DNA of 64,000 nucleotides from Streptomyces sp. NBC_00461 (GCF_036013935.1 NZ_CP107902.1:1-64000), one strand, 5' to 3'. Numbered from the stretch's first letter, positions 35,589-45,072 are shown. The notes: generated by a model not told the origin, from the sequence alone. A program made the numbers and translations.

Positions 35589-36083
35589 TTACAGGCGTGA
35601 GCGAGTCGATGCGACGGCCGCCACCAGAAATCCCTTCCTCTCGGCGAACGCCAGGAACTCAGCCCTCTGCTGATCGGTGAACGCCTCCTTGGGCAGGATG
35701 AGGGCCTGATGTGTGGACAGCTTCAGCAACCACGCGTCGCGATGGTCGACAACACGTTGGACAGCTGCCCACCGCCAGTTGCTGCTCCGGTCGGGAAGTG
35801 ACAATCGGAGGCTGTCCTCCGTCAGTTCGGCGGTCATGCGGCTTCGCCGGATGTACCGCACTCCCAGCCTTGCTCTCCATTCGAGAACCAGCCCGAGGAT
35901 CACGGGTGTCGAGATCATCAAGGCGATCGAGAAGACGCCGTGCAGCCCACCCGTCACGGAGACGATGAGCACGTCTCCGACAACCGACACACAGGCGAGT
36001 TTCAAGAACAAGGGCCGCACCAGGTAGCGCGAGATCCGCAGCGTACGCCGCGGATCCGGCTCAATGACGAGTGTGATGTCCAA
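35589..36083 (-). CDS. YcxB-like membrane protein
   Basis: 164 residues from a TTG preceded by GGGAGGA. Two hydrophobic segments (LKLACVSVVGDVLIVSVTGG and FSIALMISTPVILGLVLEW) precede a C-terminal domain with SLPDRSSNWRWAAVQRVVDHRDAWLLKL and ALILPKEAF, the YcxB-like pattern. Its role is unknown in the family. It lies upstream of the sigma gene on the same strand but with a 55-base gap. Confidence 0.75.
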   Translation of the reverse strand: MDITLVIEPDPRRTLRISRYLVRPLFLKLACVSVVGDVLIVSVTGGLHGVFSIALMISTPVILGLVLEWRARLGVRYIRRSRMTAELTEDSLRLSLPDRSSNWRWAAVQRVVDHRDAWLLKLSTHQALILPKEAFTDQQRAEFLAFAERKGFLVAAVASTRSRL

Positions 36084-36446
36084 GCGGTCCTCCCGCGGAA
36101 GCCCGAGAATGTCCGAAGAGCTGACGAACCGGCCCCAGTGTTCGGCGGCCTCAGTCAGGCCGGGCTCCGTCCGCGTCCGCCTGGAGCAGGGCCCACGGAG
36201 CGGCTGCCGGGCTTCCCCTGACGAGGGAGCAATCCGGGCTCGTCCCAGTGGCCGGCTGACTCTTAGGAGATTCGGTTTTCAGCGTGCTCAATCGATCCCC
36301 ACCAGGGTCGGCAGGGCGGAGGCCGACGAACGGTGCAGCGACTCTCGCTGATACCGCTCCGACTCTGTCACGGCAGGGATCGACTGCCTTTGTCGCTTAC
36401 TGACAGATGTTTGAACATGCGCGCCTGGCCGTTCAAGAAGCGGTGA
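36084..36446. other. Gap without a recognisable gene
   Basis: No coding frame with a start and motif is seen. It holds the end of the AraC gene's transcript and the upstream region of the YcxB-like gene. Confidence 0.4.
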
Positions 36447-37490
36447 TCACGCGTGGTCGGCGCACTGGCAGGTGTGGCCGGCAGCCGCCGCTCCCCAGGC
36501 CGGGCTGACACCATCGGGCTGGCCAGCGACGTGGTGCAGTGCGCGCCAGGTACCGGGTGTGATGCCGTAAGCCGCCTTGAACGCCCTGGACAGGTGGGCG
36601 CCATCGGCGAAGCACCACCGTCGGGCGATCGCGCCGATGGGCTGACCGGCCAGGCTGGGTGTGGTCAGATCGCGGCGGCAGCGCTCCAGGCGGCGTTGCC
36701 GGATCCAGCCCGCCACGGTGAGCCCGTGCTGCTCGAACAGCCGGTGCAGGGTCCGGGCACCGATGTGGTGGGCGGCGGCGATCGTGGCCGGGGACAGGTC
36801 GGCATCGCCGAGCCGATGGTCGACGAATGCCTGGATCCGGACCATCAGCAGGCGCCGCTCGGCGTCGCGGGTCGGCTCACCCGGAGCGTCCGAGACGTGG
36901 GCCACGAGCAGACTGACCAGGTCCGTGAGGACCCCGGACAGTTGTACCGCCTCCGCAGGGGAATAGTGCTCCGTGTCATCGGCCATCCGGGTGACTGTCG
37001 CCCTGAGCAGCGAGGGGATGCCGACTTCTCCGGTGATCCGTACCGCGGTCACACGTGCGGCCCTGTCCGGTGGGACGGGAACGAGGCTTCGCGGCAAATC
37101 CACCATCAGCAACCGAGCGGGACCGGCCTCGACGCCGCGCCAGCCTCGCAGCGGCCGAGAGGTGTCATACAAGGCCATGTCCCCAGAACCCAGGGTGGCT
37201 TCGCGTCCGCCCTGGCGCACTCCGGTGTGTCCGCGCAGGCCGAGGAGCAGGCGATAGCCCTCCGGATCGGACTGCCGAATCAGACGGGGACCTCGTCGCA
37301 CCTCCATGGAGATCGGGCCCAGAGCGGTGAAATCCGTGACGGCGATGGCGCCGAAGGAGGTCATACGCACTCTCGCGGCGAAGTCGGCGGTGTCGCTGCG
37401 CACGTCGATGGGCTCGGGCACGTGACGGGTGGCCTCCCGGAAGTAGGCGAAACGTTCCTCGGGCGGAAGATGCTCGGTGGTCAGCAACAC
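36447..37490 (-). CDS. AraC-family regulator
   Basis: 347 residues from a GTG with AGGAG eight bases upstream; the open frame to 37559 has no better site. The N-terminal part resembles the AraC-binding-like domain (PF14525 type) (PPEERFAYFREATRHVPEPIDVR). The C-terminal double HTH reads ATIAAAHHIGARTLHRLFEQHGLTVAGWIRQRRLERC and PIGAIARRWCFADGAHLSRAFKAAYGITPGTWR. The target genes are unknown. Box G lies 190 bp upstream, which may place it in the LacI regulon. Confidence 0.88.
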   Translation of the reverse strand: MLLTTEHLPPEERFAYFREATRHVPEPIDVRSDTADFAARVRMTSFGAIAVTDFTALGPISMEVRRGPRLIRQSDPEGYRLLLGLRGHTGVRQGGREATLGSGDMALYDTSRPLRGWRGVEAGPARLLMVDLPRSLVPVPPDRAARVTAVRITGEVGIPSLLRATVTRMADDTEHYSPAEAVQLSGVLTDLVSLLVAHVSDAPGEPTRDAERRLLMVRIQAFVDHRLGDADLSPATIAAAHHIGARTLHRLFEQHGLTVAGWIRQRRLERCRRDLTTPSLAGQPIGAIARRWCFADGAHLSRAFKAAYGITPGTWRALHHVAGQPDGVSPAWGAAAAGHTCQCADHA

Positions 37491-37679
37491 GTGCAGTACT
37501 CCTGGAGAGACAACGCCGGGCGAGCACCGTGGCCTTCGCCGCACCGTTGACAGCGTCACGGGCTCACGGCACTTCAGGTGGTCGCCTCCACAAGAGGAAA
37601 CCGGGAGAAGCAGCGGCGATCCACGGACGCCGCCTCAGTCACCCCGATCCCTGCGGTGGAGGCGTCACCTCATTATTGC

Positions 37680-37693
37680 TGAGAGCGCTCCCA
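37680..37693. promoter_or_regulatory. LacI-type operator palindrome (box G)
   Basis: TGAGAGCGCTCCCA, the same sequence as box C, 190 bp upstream of the AraC gene on the minus strand. On the plus strand only remnants follow. Confidence 0.55.
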
Positions 37694-37794
37694 AAGGGAC
37701 GAACAAGCACAGCGCCAAGACGTTCCGTCGAGCATCGGGCTGGGGCACCGGACGCCCGACCTCCCCGCTGTCGCTTCTTCGCGCTCCGTGCTGC

Positions 37795-37905
37795 ACCCGG
37801 TGACCCTCGGCGCGGACCTGCGCGAGCGCGGGATCGGACTGCACGTCATCGAGCAGGGCATCGACACGTCCACCATGGAGGGAACCACGAGCGGTGCGAC
37901 GTCGG
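37795..37905 (+). pseudogene. Serine recombinase (resolvase) fragment
   Basis: The frame reads LGADLRERGIGLHVIEQGIDTSTMEG, the passage after the catalytic core in resolvase/invertase proteins (LxARGIGFxxLxEGIDTxTxxG). The catalytic Ser and the HTH are missing. Confidence 0.55.
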
Positions 37906-38463
37906 GACGGGTTTGCCGCCCCGGCCAACGGAGCCTCCTGGGCCACGGCAACCGACGGACACGGCTTCGCTTCTGCAGCGGACACGAGACAACAGGGCCC
38001 TGTCCTGACCGGACACCGGCAGCAGCTGTGGATCGGGCACGCCCACCGCAACGACCCGCCAGCAGCTCCGCTGCCACTCGAACCCTACGAGGGTGACGGG
38101 CAGACCACCGGATCAATCAATCGAACCCCGTTGACGAGTCGAGGCCCACAACGGAATTCGTCAGAGAGGCGGGTAAGTCCAAGGCATCGCCCAGCAGTCG
38201 GCTGTGACACCACTCATTCGCCCCAGCAGGCCAGGCAAGCATCTTCAAACACATGGCAGCGAGCGACAAGCCCGGCCGTCCTCCGGGGTGACATGGTTAG
38301 GTGCGGCGCCGACGAGAGGCGCTGCGCTGCCGCTCCTCACCGCTGCTGAGCGCCGTGAACTACGGCGTTTCTCGGCGTGCCGCCATTCTGCAGATCAAGG
38401 CCAGGTGAGGCCGCGACAGATTCCGACCGCTACGAGCAACGGGGAGACCCACATGCCACTGAG
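37906..38463. other. Gap with no intact gene
   Basis: The stretch holds short frames on both strands without motifs or start sites. It is probably a decayed mobile-element region. Confidence 0.35.
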
Positions 38464-39048
38464 TCAGAGGTTGACCTTGCCCTCGAAACCACCGAGGTCG
38501 TTGTCGTAGTACCAGTTGGGGCCCGTGTAGCTGGAAAGCGGCAAGTCGTTCCAAAGGTCGGAGTCGTAGGCCAGGAAGAACTCCACCGATCTGGTGAGGC
38601 AGTTGTCGGTGCCGGCGTCGTAAGGCCGCGAGTACGCCGACTTGACCTCATCCTTGGCAGCGGTCACCGAGCTGTGGCCGGTGTTCCTGCAACGGTAGGT
38701 GTCGTAATACCCCTTGCCGCCCTGGGCCCTGAAGGTGTCCAGCATGGTCTTCCAGTTGCTCTCCTTCTGCCAGTTGTGGCTGGGGTCCTCGGTCGCGCCA
38801 TAGATCCAGTCGTCGGCCCCGCCGACCCGGAATGCCCAACCGACGTGACCGGCGATCCAGGCGCCTTCCGTAGCGTTGAACATGCAGACGCGACCGGCGC
38901 CCACCGCCGTCGCGGGGTCCGCTGCGGCCAGCGTGACGCCGCCGACCACGACGGCGACTGCTGCAGTCAGCGAAGACAGCCGGCGTATGGTGTTGCGGCC
39001 GATGCCGCTCGCCTTCCCACGACGTGCAGTTGCGCGATGCGGTCTCAT
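38464..39048 (-). CDS. Secreted protein, possible papain-like fold
   Basis: 194 residues. A long signal peptide (SSLTAAVAVVVGGVTLAAADPATAVG) precedes a mature domain with GHVGWAFRV near its start and DNCLTRSVEFFLAYD near its end. A His followed later by an Asn-Cys pair recalls circularly permuted NlpC/P60-like enzymes. I recall similar small secreted streptomycete proteins, none characterised. AAGGAGATC is nine bases before the ATG. The catalytic assignment is speculative. Confidence 0.7.
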   Translation of the reverse strand: MRPHRATARRGKASGIGRNTIRRLSSLTAAVAVVVGGVTLAAADPATAVGAGRVCMFNATEGAWIAGHVGWAFRVGGADDWIYGATEDPSHNWQKESNWKTMLDTFRAQGGKGYYDTYRCRNTGHSSVTAAKDEVKSAYSRPYDAGTDNCLTRSVEFFLAYDSDLWNDLPLSSYTGPNWYYDNDLGGFEGKVNL

Positions 39049-39130
39049 GGTTTGATCTCCTTGTCATCGAGGTGGCGCTCGCTGGCTCTGTCCGGCGAGG
39101 CGCCGCCGCCCTCGCGAGGCCCGGCGCATG

Positions 39131-39335
39131 TGCCGGGCGCTTGCCGCTTATGCGTGGCGTGGCGTGGAAACGCTAGGCCGAGGGCGACGACCCTGATAGC
39201 CGGACAATGGGACTACTCGGCTGTGGTGCAAATACGTGACTCGCTCGGTGCAACCCGAAGATCAGACAGTGCGTTCACCGAGGCACATGGAATCAGTTGT
39301 GCCCGTCACCGCTTGCGGAGAAGATGTGGACGCTG
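39131..39335. repeat. Promoter-region repeat, copy 1
   Basis: About 205 bases are clearly alike to 49691-49898 with scattered mismatches (shared blocks include GACTCGCTCGGT and GAGGCACATGGAATC). Copy 1 lies between a secreted-protein gene and the response-regulator gene. Confidence 0.7.
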
Positions 39336-39388
39336 ATCGAACAATGTCGGAATCAAGCCCCCAGGGCTACGGGCGATGCTGGAGTGAC

Positions 39389-40054
39389 ATGATCGATGTG
39401 GCGATCATCGATGACCATCCCATTGCCAGATGCGGCGTTGAACACGCTCTCTCCGCCCGGCCCAACGTACGGGTCACCCAGTCGATCGGCTCACCCGATG
39501 AGCTGGACACCGGCGCGTCCCCGCCGGACGTACTGCTGCTGGACCTGTACCTGAACGTGGACACGCCCTCGCTGCCCGCGGTGGCGGAACTATCCGCGTG
39601 GACCAAGGTTCTGGTGATGTCCGCCTCAGGCCGGCCGCGAGACGTCGTGGGAGCCATCCAGGCCGGTGCCCGGGGGTACCTGACCAAGCACTCCAGCATC
39701 GAGATGTTCGCGCAGGCCGTGGAGACCGTCGCAGCCGGCGGATTCGCGATGTCCTCCGAACTCGCCGACGTGATCCACAGCGAGCTCGGCGCCGGCCCGG
39801 ACGCCCGTTCCCGTCACGGTGCGTCGGACGGCGGTGCCGATGCCCCGCAGCTGTCGGCGCGTGAGGAGGAAGCCCTGGCCTACATCGCCCGGGGCTTCAC
39901 GCACGCCCAGACCGCCACCCGCATGGGCATCAGCAAGGCGACCGTGGACACCTACGTCGAACGCATCCGCCGTAAGCTGCAGTTGGGCAACAAGGCCGAG
40001 CTGACCCGCGCCGCCCTGCAACGCCAGGGCAAGCAGACCGCAGGAACGGAGTGA
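39389..40054 (+). CDS. NarL/LuxR-type response regulator
   Basis: 221 residues. The receiver domain has Asp8-Asp9 and the phospho-acceptor Asp52 (LLLDLYL), and YLTKHSS supplies the conserved Lys. The C-terminal LuxR-type HTH reads LSAREEEALAYIARGFTHAQTATRMGISKATVDTYVERIRRKL. GGAG is before the ATG at 39389; the 51 extra codons upstream lie in the repeat and look non-coding. It overlaps the kinase gene. Confidence 0.9.
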   Translation: MIDVAIIDDHPIARCGVEHALSARPNVRVTQSIGSPDELDTGASPPDVLLLDLYLNVDTPSLPAVAELSAWTKVLVMSASGRPRDVVGAIQAGARGYLTKHSSIEMFAQAVETVAAGGFAMSSELADVIHSELGAGPDARSRHGASDGGADAPQLSAREEEALAYIARGFTHAQTATRMGISKATVDTYVERIRRKLQLGNKAELTRAALQRQGKQTAGTE

Positions 40055-41289
40055 CCCTGACCCGCGTGCGGACCAACCAGTCAGCGCAGTCCGTGAAGGT
40101 GCCCGAGGCGACCGCGGCACAGCGCAGCGAGCGCATGCTCACGCTCACTGCCGTACTCTTCCGCGCGACCGGGATCCTCCAGGTCCTGATCACCGTCCTG
40201 TCCCACAGCGCCCAGTACGCGCGCCCCGGGTGGGTCCTGACCGTCGCCCTGACCGTCTGCCTGGAAAGCGTGCTGCTGAGCGTCTACTGGCTGCGTCGCC
40301 GAAAGATCACGCCGGTCACGATGAGCGCCGACATCGCTCTGTGCGTCGCGGCCCTCGCCGCCAACGCGGCACTCACTGATACGCAGGATGCCCTGACCTG
40401 GGCGTACTTCATGTACGGCTTCACCATCCTGACCAGCATCGGAATCGGCGTCGCCTACCTCCGGTACGTTGCCGTCCTCGCCGCGACCACCGCGCTGGCC
40501 GCCGGATACGTCCTCTCGTCCTTGTTCTTCGGCTTGGAGCGCCCCTGGAACGCTCTTCCCGACACCATCAGTTACTTCGCCGACACCTCGGTCACCTGGA
40601 TCGTCGCGCGTGAACTGCGCCGTTCCGCCGGTGAACTGGACACCACGCGTGCCAAAGCCGTCGCCGACGCGGCCGCGTTGGCCACCGAACGCGAGCGCCT
40701 CCGGCACGCCAGGGCCCTGCACGACCGGGTGCTGCAGACCATGGAGACACTGGCTCGCGGTCACTGGATCGCCGACGACCGGCTGCGCGCCCAGGTCGCC
40801 GGCGAGGCCACATGGCTGCGCGCCCTGGTCCGCGGTGACCCGATCGACCACGAACATGACCTGCTCACCGCTCTACAGGCAGTGGTGTGCCGCAAGACTG
40901 AACACGGCCTCGACGTCCAGCTCGTCGACGGCTCCTTGCGGCAGCAGGATGCCGTCCGCGCCGGTCTGGCAGCCGCATCGGTCGCCGCTCTGTCCGGCGC
41001 GGTCGAGGAAGCACTGACCAACGTCGCCAAGCACGCCGGCGTCGACAGGGCCGTACTCCACGCAGCCGCCACCCCTACGCAGGTGACCATCAGCATCGTG
41101 GACCATGGGCGCGGCTTCGACCCCGCTCACCAACCCGTCGGGTGGGGCCTGCCCCAGTCCATCCGCCGCCGGCTCCTGGAAATCGGCGGCCACGTTCACC
41201 TGGAATCCGCCCCAGGCGCGGGAACGAGCGTGGAACTGACCCTGGACATCACGAACCAGGGCAACGACCAGAGCCTGCCGACCAGTTGA
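40051..41289 (+). CDS. Sensor histidine kinase (NarX/DesK type)
   Basis: 412 residues. Five or six membrane helices (about 30-165) lead to a coiled-coil dimerisation part with the phosphorylated His224 in RALHDRVLQTM. The HATPase domain follows (AVEEALTNVAKHAG N-box; VDHGRGFDPA G1; GWGLPQSIRRRL). The GTG start overlaps the regulator's stop. It phosphorylates the preceding regulator; the signal is probably sensed in the membrane since there is no outer domain. Confidence 0.9.
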   Translation: MTLTRVRTNQSAQSVKVPEATAAQRSERMLTLTAVLFRATGILQVLITVLSHSAQYARPGWVLTVALTVCLESVLLSVYWLRRRKITPVTMSADIALCVAALAANAALTDTQDALTWAYFMYGFTILTSIGIGVAYLRYVAVLAATTALAAGYVLSSLFFGLERPWNALPDTISYFADTSVTWIVARELRRSAGELDTTRAKAVADAAALATERERLRHARALHDRVLQTMETLARGHWIADDRLRAQVAGEATWLRALVRGDPIDHEHDLLTALQAVVCRKTEHGLDVQLVDGSLRQQDAVRAGLAAASVAALSGAVEEALTNVAKHAGVDRAVLHAAATPTQVTISIVDHGRGFDPAHQPVGWGLPQSIRRRLLEIGGHVHLESAPGAGTSVELTLDITNQGNDQSLPTS

Positions 41290-41542
41290 GGTTTCCGGGG
41301 CCTGTGAAGCCCGGTGCGTCCCAAGCGCACTTCGGCGCCAGATGGCGATGACTCAGCTGCCGCGGCTGTGCTGTGGGTCGTAACACCTACACGCGGGAGT
41401 GGCACAAACAGTGGGCATGACCCGTCCCACTGAAGTGCAGCACGCTGTGCCAGCCGGGCATTGGCTCCGGTCTCCCGCCCCTCTCACGTGGCTGGCCACT
41501 GGCCGTGCCGCGGGAGGACTTCGCGCTCGGGAAGGGACAGCA

Positions 41543-42454
41543 ATGCCTGTTGTTGCGCATCAGCACACCCGGCGACACGGTGTTCTCGCGTTGGGTACCG
41601 CGGTACTCCTCGCCACAGCGGCGGTCATGACGGCTGGCGCTCCCGCCTTGGCGGCCACCGGGTCCTCCGCCACCGCTCACGCCGCGCCCACGTCGACCCT
41701 GACAGCCGGTCACCAGTTGACGGCGGGGCAGTCACTCACCGTCGCCTCAGGGGAATACCGCCTGACGATGCAGGGCGACGGGAACCTGGTGGAGTACACC
41801 CTCGACAATGTACCGCTCTGGTCCAGCCGCACGGCGGGCAACGCCGGCGCACGCGCCGACATGCAGGGCGACGGGAATCTGGTCGTCTACAGCAGCGCCA
41901 ACAAAGCCCTGTGGGCGTCGAACACCAACGCTCACGCCGGCGCTTATCTGACCCTTCAGAGTGACGGGAATACCGTCGTCTACAGCAACACCAACAAACC
42001 CTTGTGGGCCGCGGGCACCAACATCGTTGTCGGCGGCAGCAACGACTACCCGTACGCCAACAGCAGCATCGATGTCAGCGACGGAGCGGGCTTCCTGACC
42101 AGAGAGTGCACTTCGTTCGTCGCCTGGCGGATACGCCACAACCTCAAGATCGCAGACTTCAGCAATGGCTGGCACGGCGGCTGGTTCGGCCACGCCGGAA
42201 CCTGGGTGGCGAACGCGCGCAACCTCGGCCTGGTCGTCAACAGCACGCCCGCGGTGAACAGCGTCGCCGTCCTGCCGGCGGGAGTCGATGGTGCAGGCTC
42301 CATGGGCCATGTTGGCTTCGTGCTGGGCGTGGGCAACGGCACGGTCGACGTGGAGGACTACAACTACGCCGACAGCTACGACGGTTACCGGTACTACTCA
42401 TACAGCCGGCATACCATCGCCACCGCCGGGCTGTCGTTCATCCACTTCCGCTGA
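41543..42454 (+). CDS. Secreted lectin-CHAP peptidoglycan hydrolase
   Basis: 303 residues. A signal peptide (to about residue 33) is followed by a bulb-type mannose-binding lectin domain with three QxDxNxVxY-type motifs (MQGDGNLVEY, MQGDGNLVVY, LQSDGNTVVY). A CHAP domain follows, with Cys in RECTSFVAWRIR and His in GHVGFVLGV. CHAP enzymes cleave peptidoglycan peptides or amides; the lectin part suggests targeting to mannose-rich surfaces of competitors or hosts. GAAGGGA is upstream of the ATG. Confidence 0.85.
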   Translation: MPVVAHQHTRRHGVLALGTAVLLATAAVMTAGAPALAATGSSATAHAAPTSTLTAGHQLTAGQSLTVASGEYRLTMQGDGNLVEYTLDNVPLWSSRTAGNAGARADMQGDGNLVVYSSANKALWASNTNAHAGAYLTLQSDGNTVVYSNTNKPLWAAGTNIVVGGSNDYPYANSSIDVSDGAGFLTRECTSFVAWRIRHNLKIADFSNGWHGGWFGHAGTWVANARNLGLVVNSTPAVNSVAVLPAGVDGAGSMGHVGFVLGVGNGTVDVEDYNYADSYDGYRYYSYSRHTIATAGLSFIHFR

Positions 42455-42460
42455 TCCGCA

Positions 42461-42492
42461 TGCCTGCGGCGTCCTCTGGGATGCCGCAGGCA
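42461..42492. terminator. Hairpin after the lectin-CHAP gene
   Basis: TGCCTGCGGC and its reverse complement are separated by 12 bases, starting seven bases after the stop codon. Confidence 0.65.
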
Positions 42493-42872
42493 CCGGCCGC
42501 GTTGACCGCAATGTGACACGACGTGCTGCCCGACTAGCGCCTCATGTGGCCGCTTACCCGCCTGGCCGCTCTGTCCGCGATCACGCTGTACCGGTGGTAA
42601 CGCTGCCTGCGCTTCGCCGCGGGACGTCGCGGGCTCGCCGCCTTGGTCCCTCCTGCACGAAGGAATGTTCTGCCTGTCGGCCCTGCCGTTCGAAGACTCT
42701 CGTCGAACTCGATCGGGGGGTGTCAGGCTCTCGCCTTCTGGCGCGTGCACCCACGCTCCCAGCACTTGGCCCATGCACGGCGGTCCCGGGTCATGCAACC
42801 TCCCGGAAGCAAACGGAGTATTCCAAAGCGGAGAGGCGCCGCTCCCATCTGCCCGTCTACAGAAGGAGAACT

Positions 42873-43568
42873 GTGTCCGCGACAAGGATCAAGAAGCTCG
42901 CGACCACGGTCGCTGCGGGTGTCGCGGCGGTAGGCATCACTGCTGCCGCTGCGGCCGCCTCCGACGCCTCTCATCGCTCCAGCACCCCCGCTGTCAGCCA
43001 CCGCGCCGCCTCGGCTGCGCGACAGTCCGTTGGCCACCCCACACCGTCTGGAGCCCCAGCGCCGCGGAGTGTTGTGGTGGGGCGGGGTGTGCTGGGAGGC
43101 AAGCCGTGGTCGGTGACGCTGACGTACTACGCCACGTTCCCCAAGGGCTTCACCCCGCCCTCTCCGTCCGGCTTGCTGCACAGCCCGGCACCCAAGGGGC
43201 ACAGCCTGCTGTGCACGAACGTCGTCATCGACGGCGCGCCGGAGGGACATACAACCGACCCCTGGGCAGGCTGCACCGTGGTCGACGGCACCCGCGACAC
43301 CGACCACACCACCGGCGCCTCACTGGAGGGCAACACCGACAAGGGCAACACCGGCAGTCGGCTGTTCCTGGTCCATCCCGACGCCGCCGTCGCCCATGCC
43401 ACGATGACCTTCCGCGACGGCCGGCACGCGACCGCAAAGGTGGCCGCCGTCCCCGGCACCGCCTACCGCGCCTACGCAATCCCCATCGCCTCCGGACAGA
43501 GCATCGCCGCGGTGGATGAATACGACGCCCACAACCGCCTCCTGAACCACAACACCCAGTGGCGCTGA
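42873..43568 (+). CDS. Secreted copy of the anti-sigma sensor domain
   Basis: 231 residues from a GTG with GAAGGAG upstream. A signal peptide (LATTVAAGVAAVGITAAAAAA) and a short linker precede a ~167-residue domain from SVVVGRGVLGG to LNHNTQW. This domain is identical, except for one Lys/Glu difference, to the outer domain of the membrane protein at 44190. It has two Cys (LLCTNV and AGCTVV) that could pair. I do not recognise the fold. The sigma gene follows directly, so the three genes probably form one unit. Confidence 0.8.
   Translation: MSATRIKKLATTVAAGVAAVGITAAAAAASDASHRSSTPAVSHRAASAARQSVGHPTPSGAPAPRSVVVGRGVLGGKPWSVTLTYYATFPKGFTPPSPSGLLHSPAPKGHSLLCTNVVIDGAPEGHTTDPWAGCTVVDGTRDTDHTTGASLEGNTDKGNTGSRLFLVHPDAAVAHATMTFRDGRHATAKVAAVPGTAYRAYAIPIASGQSIAAVDEYDAHNRLLNHNTQWR
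43061..43562. repeat. 502-bp direct repeat, copy 1
   Basis: Matches 44489-44990 base for base except for one A/G difference near position 43102. It covers the sensor domain of the secreted protein. Confidence 0.9.
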
Positions 43569-43617
43569 CCCCGTGTCCGGTCGGGGGCCGGGCCGACCAC
43601 CGGCCCCCGACCACGGG

Positions 43618-44193
43618 ATGCAGGACATTTCCACGATCTCAGACGGCAGGGACAGGCACTTCGTGTACCTCGGCAGGAACGGCGACGACGACACCGAATT
43701 CGTCCAGTTCGCCACCACGCGCTGGTCGCAACTGGTGCGCACCGCCTACATGCTCACCGGCGACTTCCACGAAGCCGAGGACCTTGTGCAGACGACGCTG
43801 ATCAAGGTGTACACGCAGTGGCGGCGGCTGCGCAGGGACGAGACTGACGCGTACGTGCGACGCGCCCTGATCAACAACAATCGCAGCCGCCATCGCAAGC
43901 ACCGCGTCGTTCACCTGCTCATGCCCTTCCTCCCGGACGCCACGGAACCCGATGAGGCCGCGGGCAGCGAAAAGCGGGATGTGCTGCTCAAGGCTCTGTC
44001 CGAGTTGCCCCCGCGGCAGCGCACCGTCGTCGTGCTGCGCTACTGGGAGGATCTGAGCATCGAAGAAGTCGCTCATGCACTGGGCTGCTCCGAGGGGACA
44101 GTCAAGAGCCAGGCCTCGCGTGCACTGGCCAAGCTCAGAACGCACCCGGCACTGGCCATCCAGTCCCTCACCAGCCTCGGAGATGCCCCGTGA
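43618..44193 (+). CDS. SigE-family ECF sigma factor
   Basis: 191 residues from the ATG at 43618; a GTG at 43573 is an alternative, and neither has a good Shine-Dalgarno. Region 2 reads RWSQLVRTAYMLTGDFHEAEDLVQTTLIKVYTQW; region 4 reads ELPPRQRTVVVLRYWEDLSIEEVAHALGCSEGTVKSQASRALAKL. This is the actinobacterial SigE-like (SACE-type) subfamily. The stop overlaps the GTG of its membrane partner. Confidence 0.88.
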   Translation: MQDISTISDGRDRHFVYLGRNGDDDTEFVQFATTRWSQLVRTAYMLTGDFHEAEDLVQTTLIKVYTQWRRLRRDETDAYVRRALINNNRSRHRKHRVVHLLMPFLPDATEPDEAAGSEKRDVLLKALSELPPRQRTVVVLRYWEDLSIEEVAHALGCSEGTVKSQASRALAKLRTHPALAIQSLTSLGDAP

Positions 44194-44996
44194 CCCGGCC
44201 GTCCCCCCCAGCAGACAGCGACAGCACCCCCCAGCATGAGCAGGCCCTGCGCCGCGCTCTGGCACGCACGGCCCACCAGCGGCAGCCGTCCGCCGCCCCT
44301 GTGCAGCAGATCCTCAAGGCCGGCCGGTCTCGCCGCGCCCACCGCCGCGCCGCCGTGGCGTCCGCAGGCGCAATCCTCGCCGTCTGCCTGACCGTGACTC
44401 TTTTCCTACCCGGCACCGAGGCGGAGAACATTCGCCCGCAGCAGCAGACAACCACCGCTTCTTCGCCCCGGCCCTCTCCATCGGCGGTGCCGCGGAGTGT
44501 TGTGGTGGGGCGGGGTGTGCTGGGAGGCGAGCCGTGGTCGGTGACGCTGACGTACTACGCCACGTTCCCCAAGGGCTTCACCCCGCCCTCTCCGTCCGGC
44601 TTGCTGCACAGCCCGGCACCCAAGGGGCACAGCCTGCTGTGCACGAACGTCGTCATCGACGGCGCGCCGGAGGGACATACAACCGACCCCTGGGCAGGCT
44701 GCACCGTGGTCGACGGCACCCGCGACACCGACCACACCACCGGCGCCTCACTGGAGGGCAACACCGACAAGGGCAACACCGGCAGTCGGCTGTTCCTGGT
44801 CCATCCCGACGCCGCCGTCGCCCATGCCACGATGACCTTCCGCGACGGCCGGCACGCGACCGCAAAGGTGGCCGCCGTCCCCGGCACCGCCTACCGCGCC
44901 TACGCAATCCCCATCGCCTCCGGACAGAGCATCGCCGCGGTGGATGAATACGACGCCCACAACCGCCTCCTGAACCACAACACCCAGTGGGATTGA
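44190..44996 (+). CDS. Membrane anti-sigma-like sensor protein
   Basis: 268 residues from a GTG overlapping the sigma stop (GTGA). About 50 cytoplasmic residues (EQALRRALARTAHQ) precede one membrane helix (AAVASAGAILAVCLTVTLFL), a Thr/Ser/Pro linker and the same outer domain as the protein at 42873. It lacks a zinc anti-sigma motif. The arrangement indicates that the outer domain senses something and releases or holds the sigma factor; the free secreted copy may compete for the ligand or be the partner. Confidence 0.8.
   Translation: MTRPSPPADSDSTPQHEQALRRALARTAHQRQPSAAPVQQILKAGRSRRAHRRAAVASAGAILAVCLTVTLFLPGTEAENIRPQQQTTTASSPRPSPSAVPRSVVVGRGVLGGEPWSVTLTYYATFPKGFTPPSPSGLLHSPAPKGHSLLCTNVVIDGAPEGHTTDPWAGCTVVDGTRDTDHTTGASLEGNTDKGNTGSRLFLVHPDAAVAHATMTFRDGRHATAKVAAVPGTAYRAYAIPIASGQSIAAVDEYDAHNRLLNHNTQWD
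44489..44990. repeat. 502-bp direct repeat, copy 2
   Basis: Second copy of the sensor-domain repeat, 1,428 bp from the first. Near-identity at synonymous sites indicates very recent duplication or ongoing gene conversion. Confidence 0.9.
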
Positions 44997-45034
44997 ACTC
45001 CTTGTTCCCACTCTCCTCGGAGGCACTTTCAGCC

Positions 45035-45072
45035 GGCGTGCGGGACGACGGCCGGGGGTCTGCCCGCACGCC
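45035..45072. terminator. Hairpin after the sigma/anti-sigma unit
   Basis: GGCGTGCGGG and its complement enclose 18 bases, starting 39 bases after the stop codon. Confidence 0.55.
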
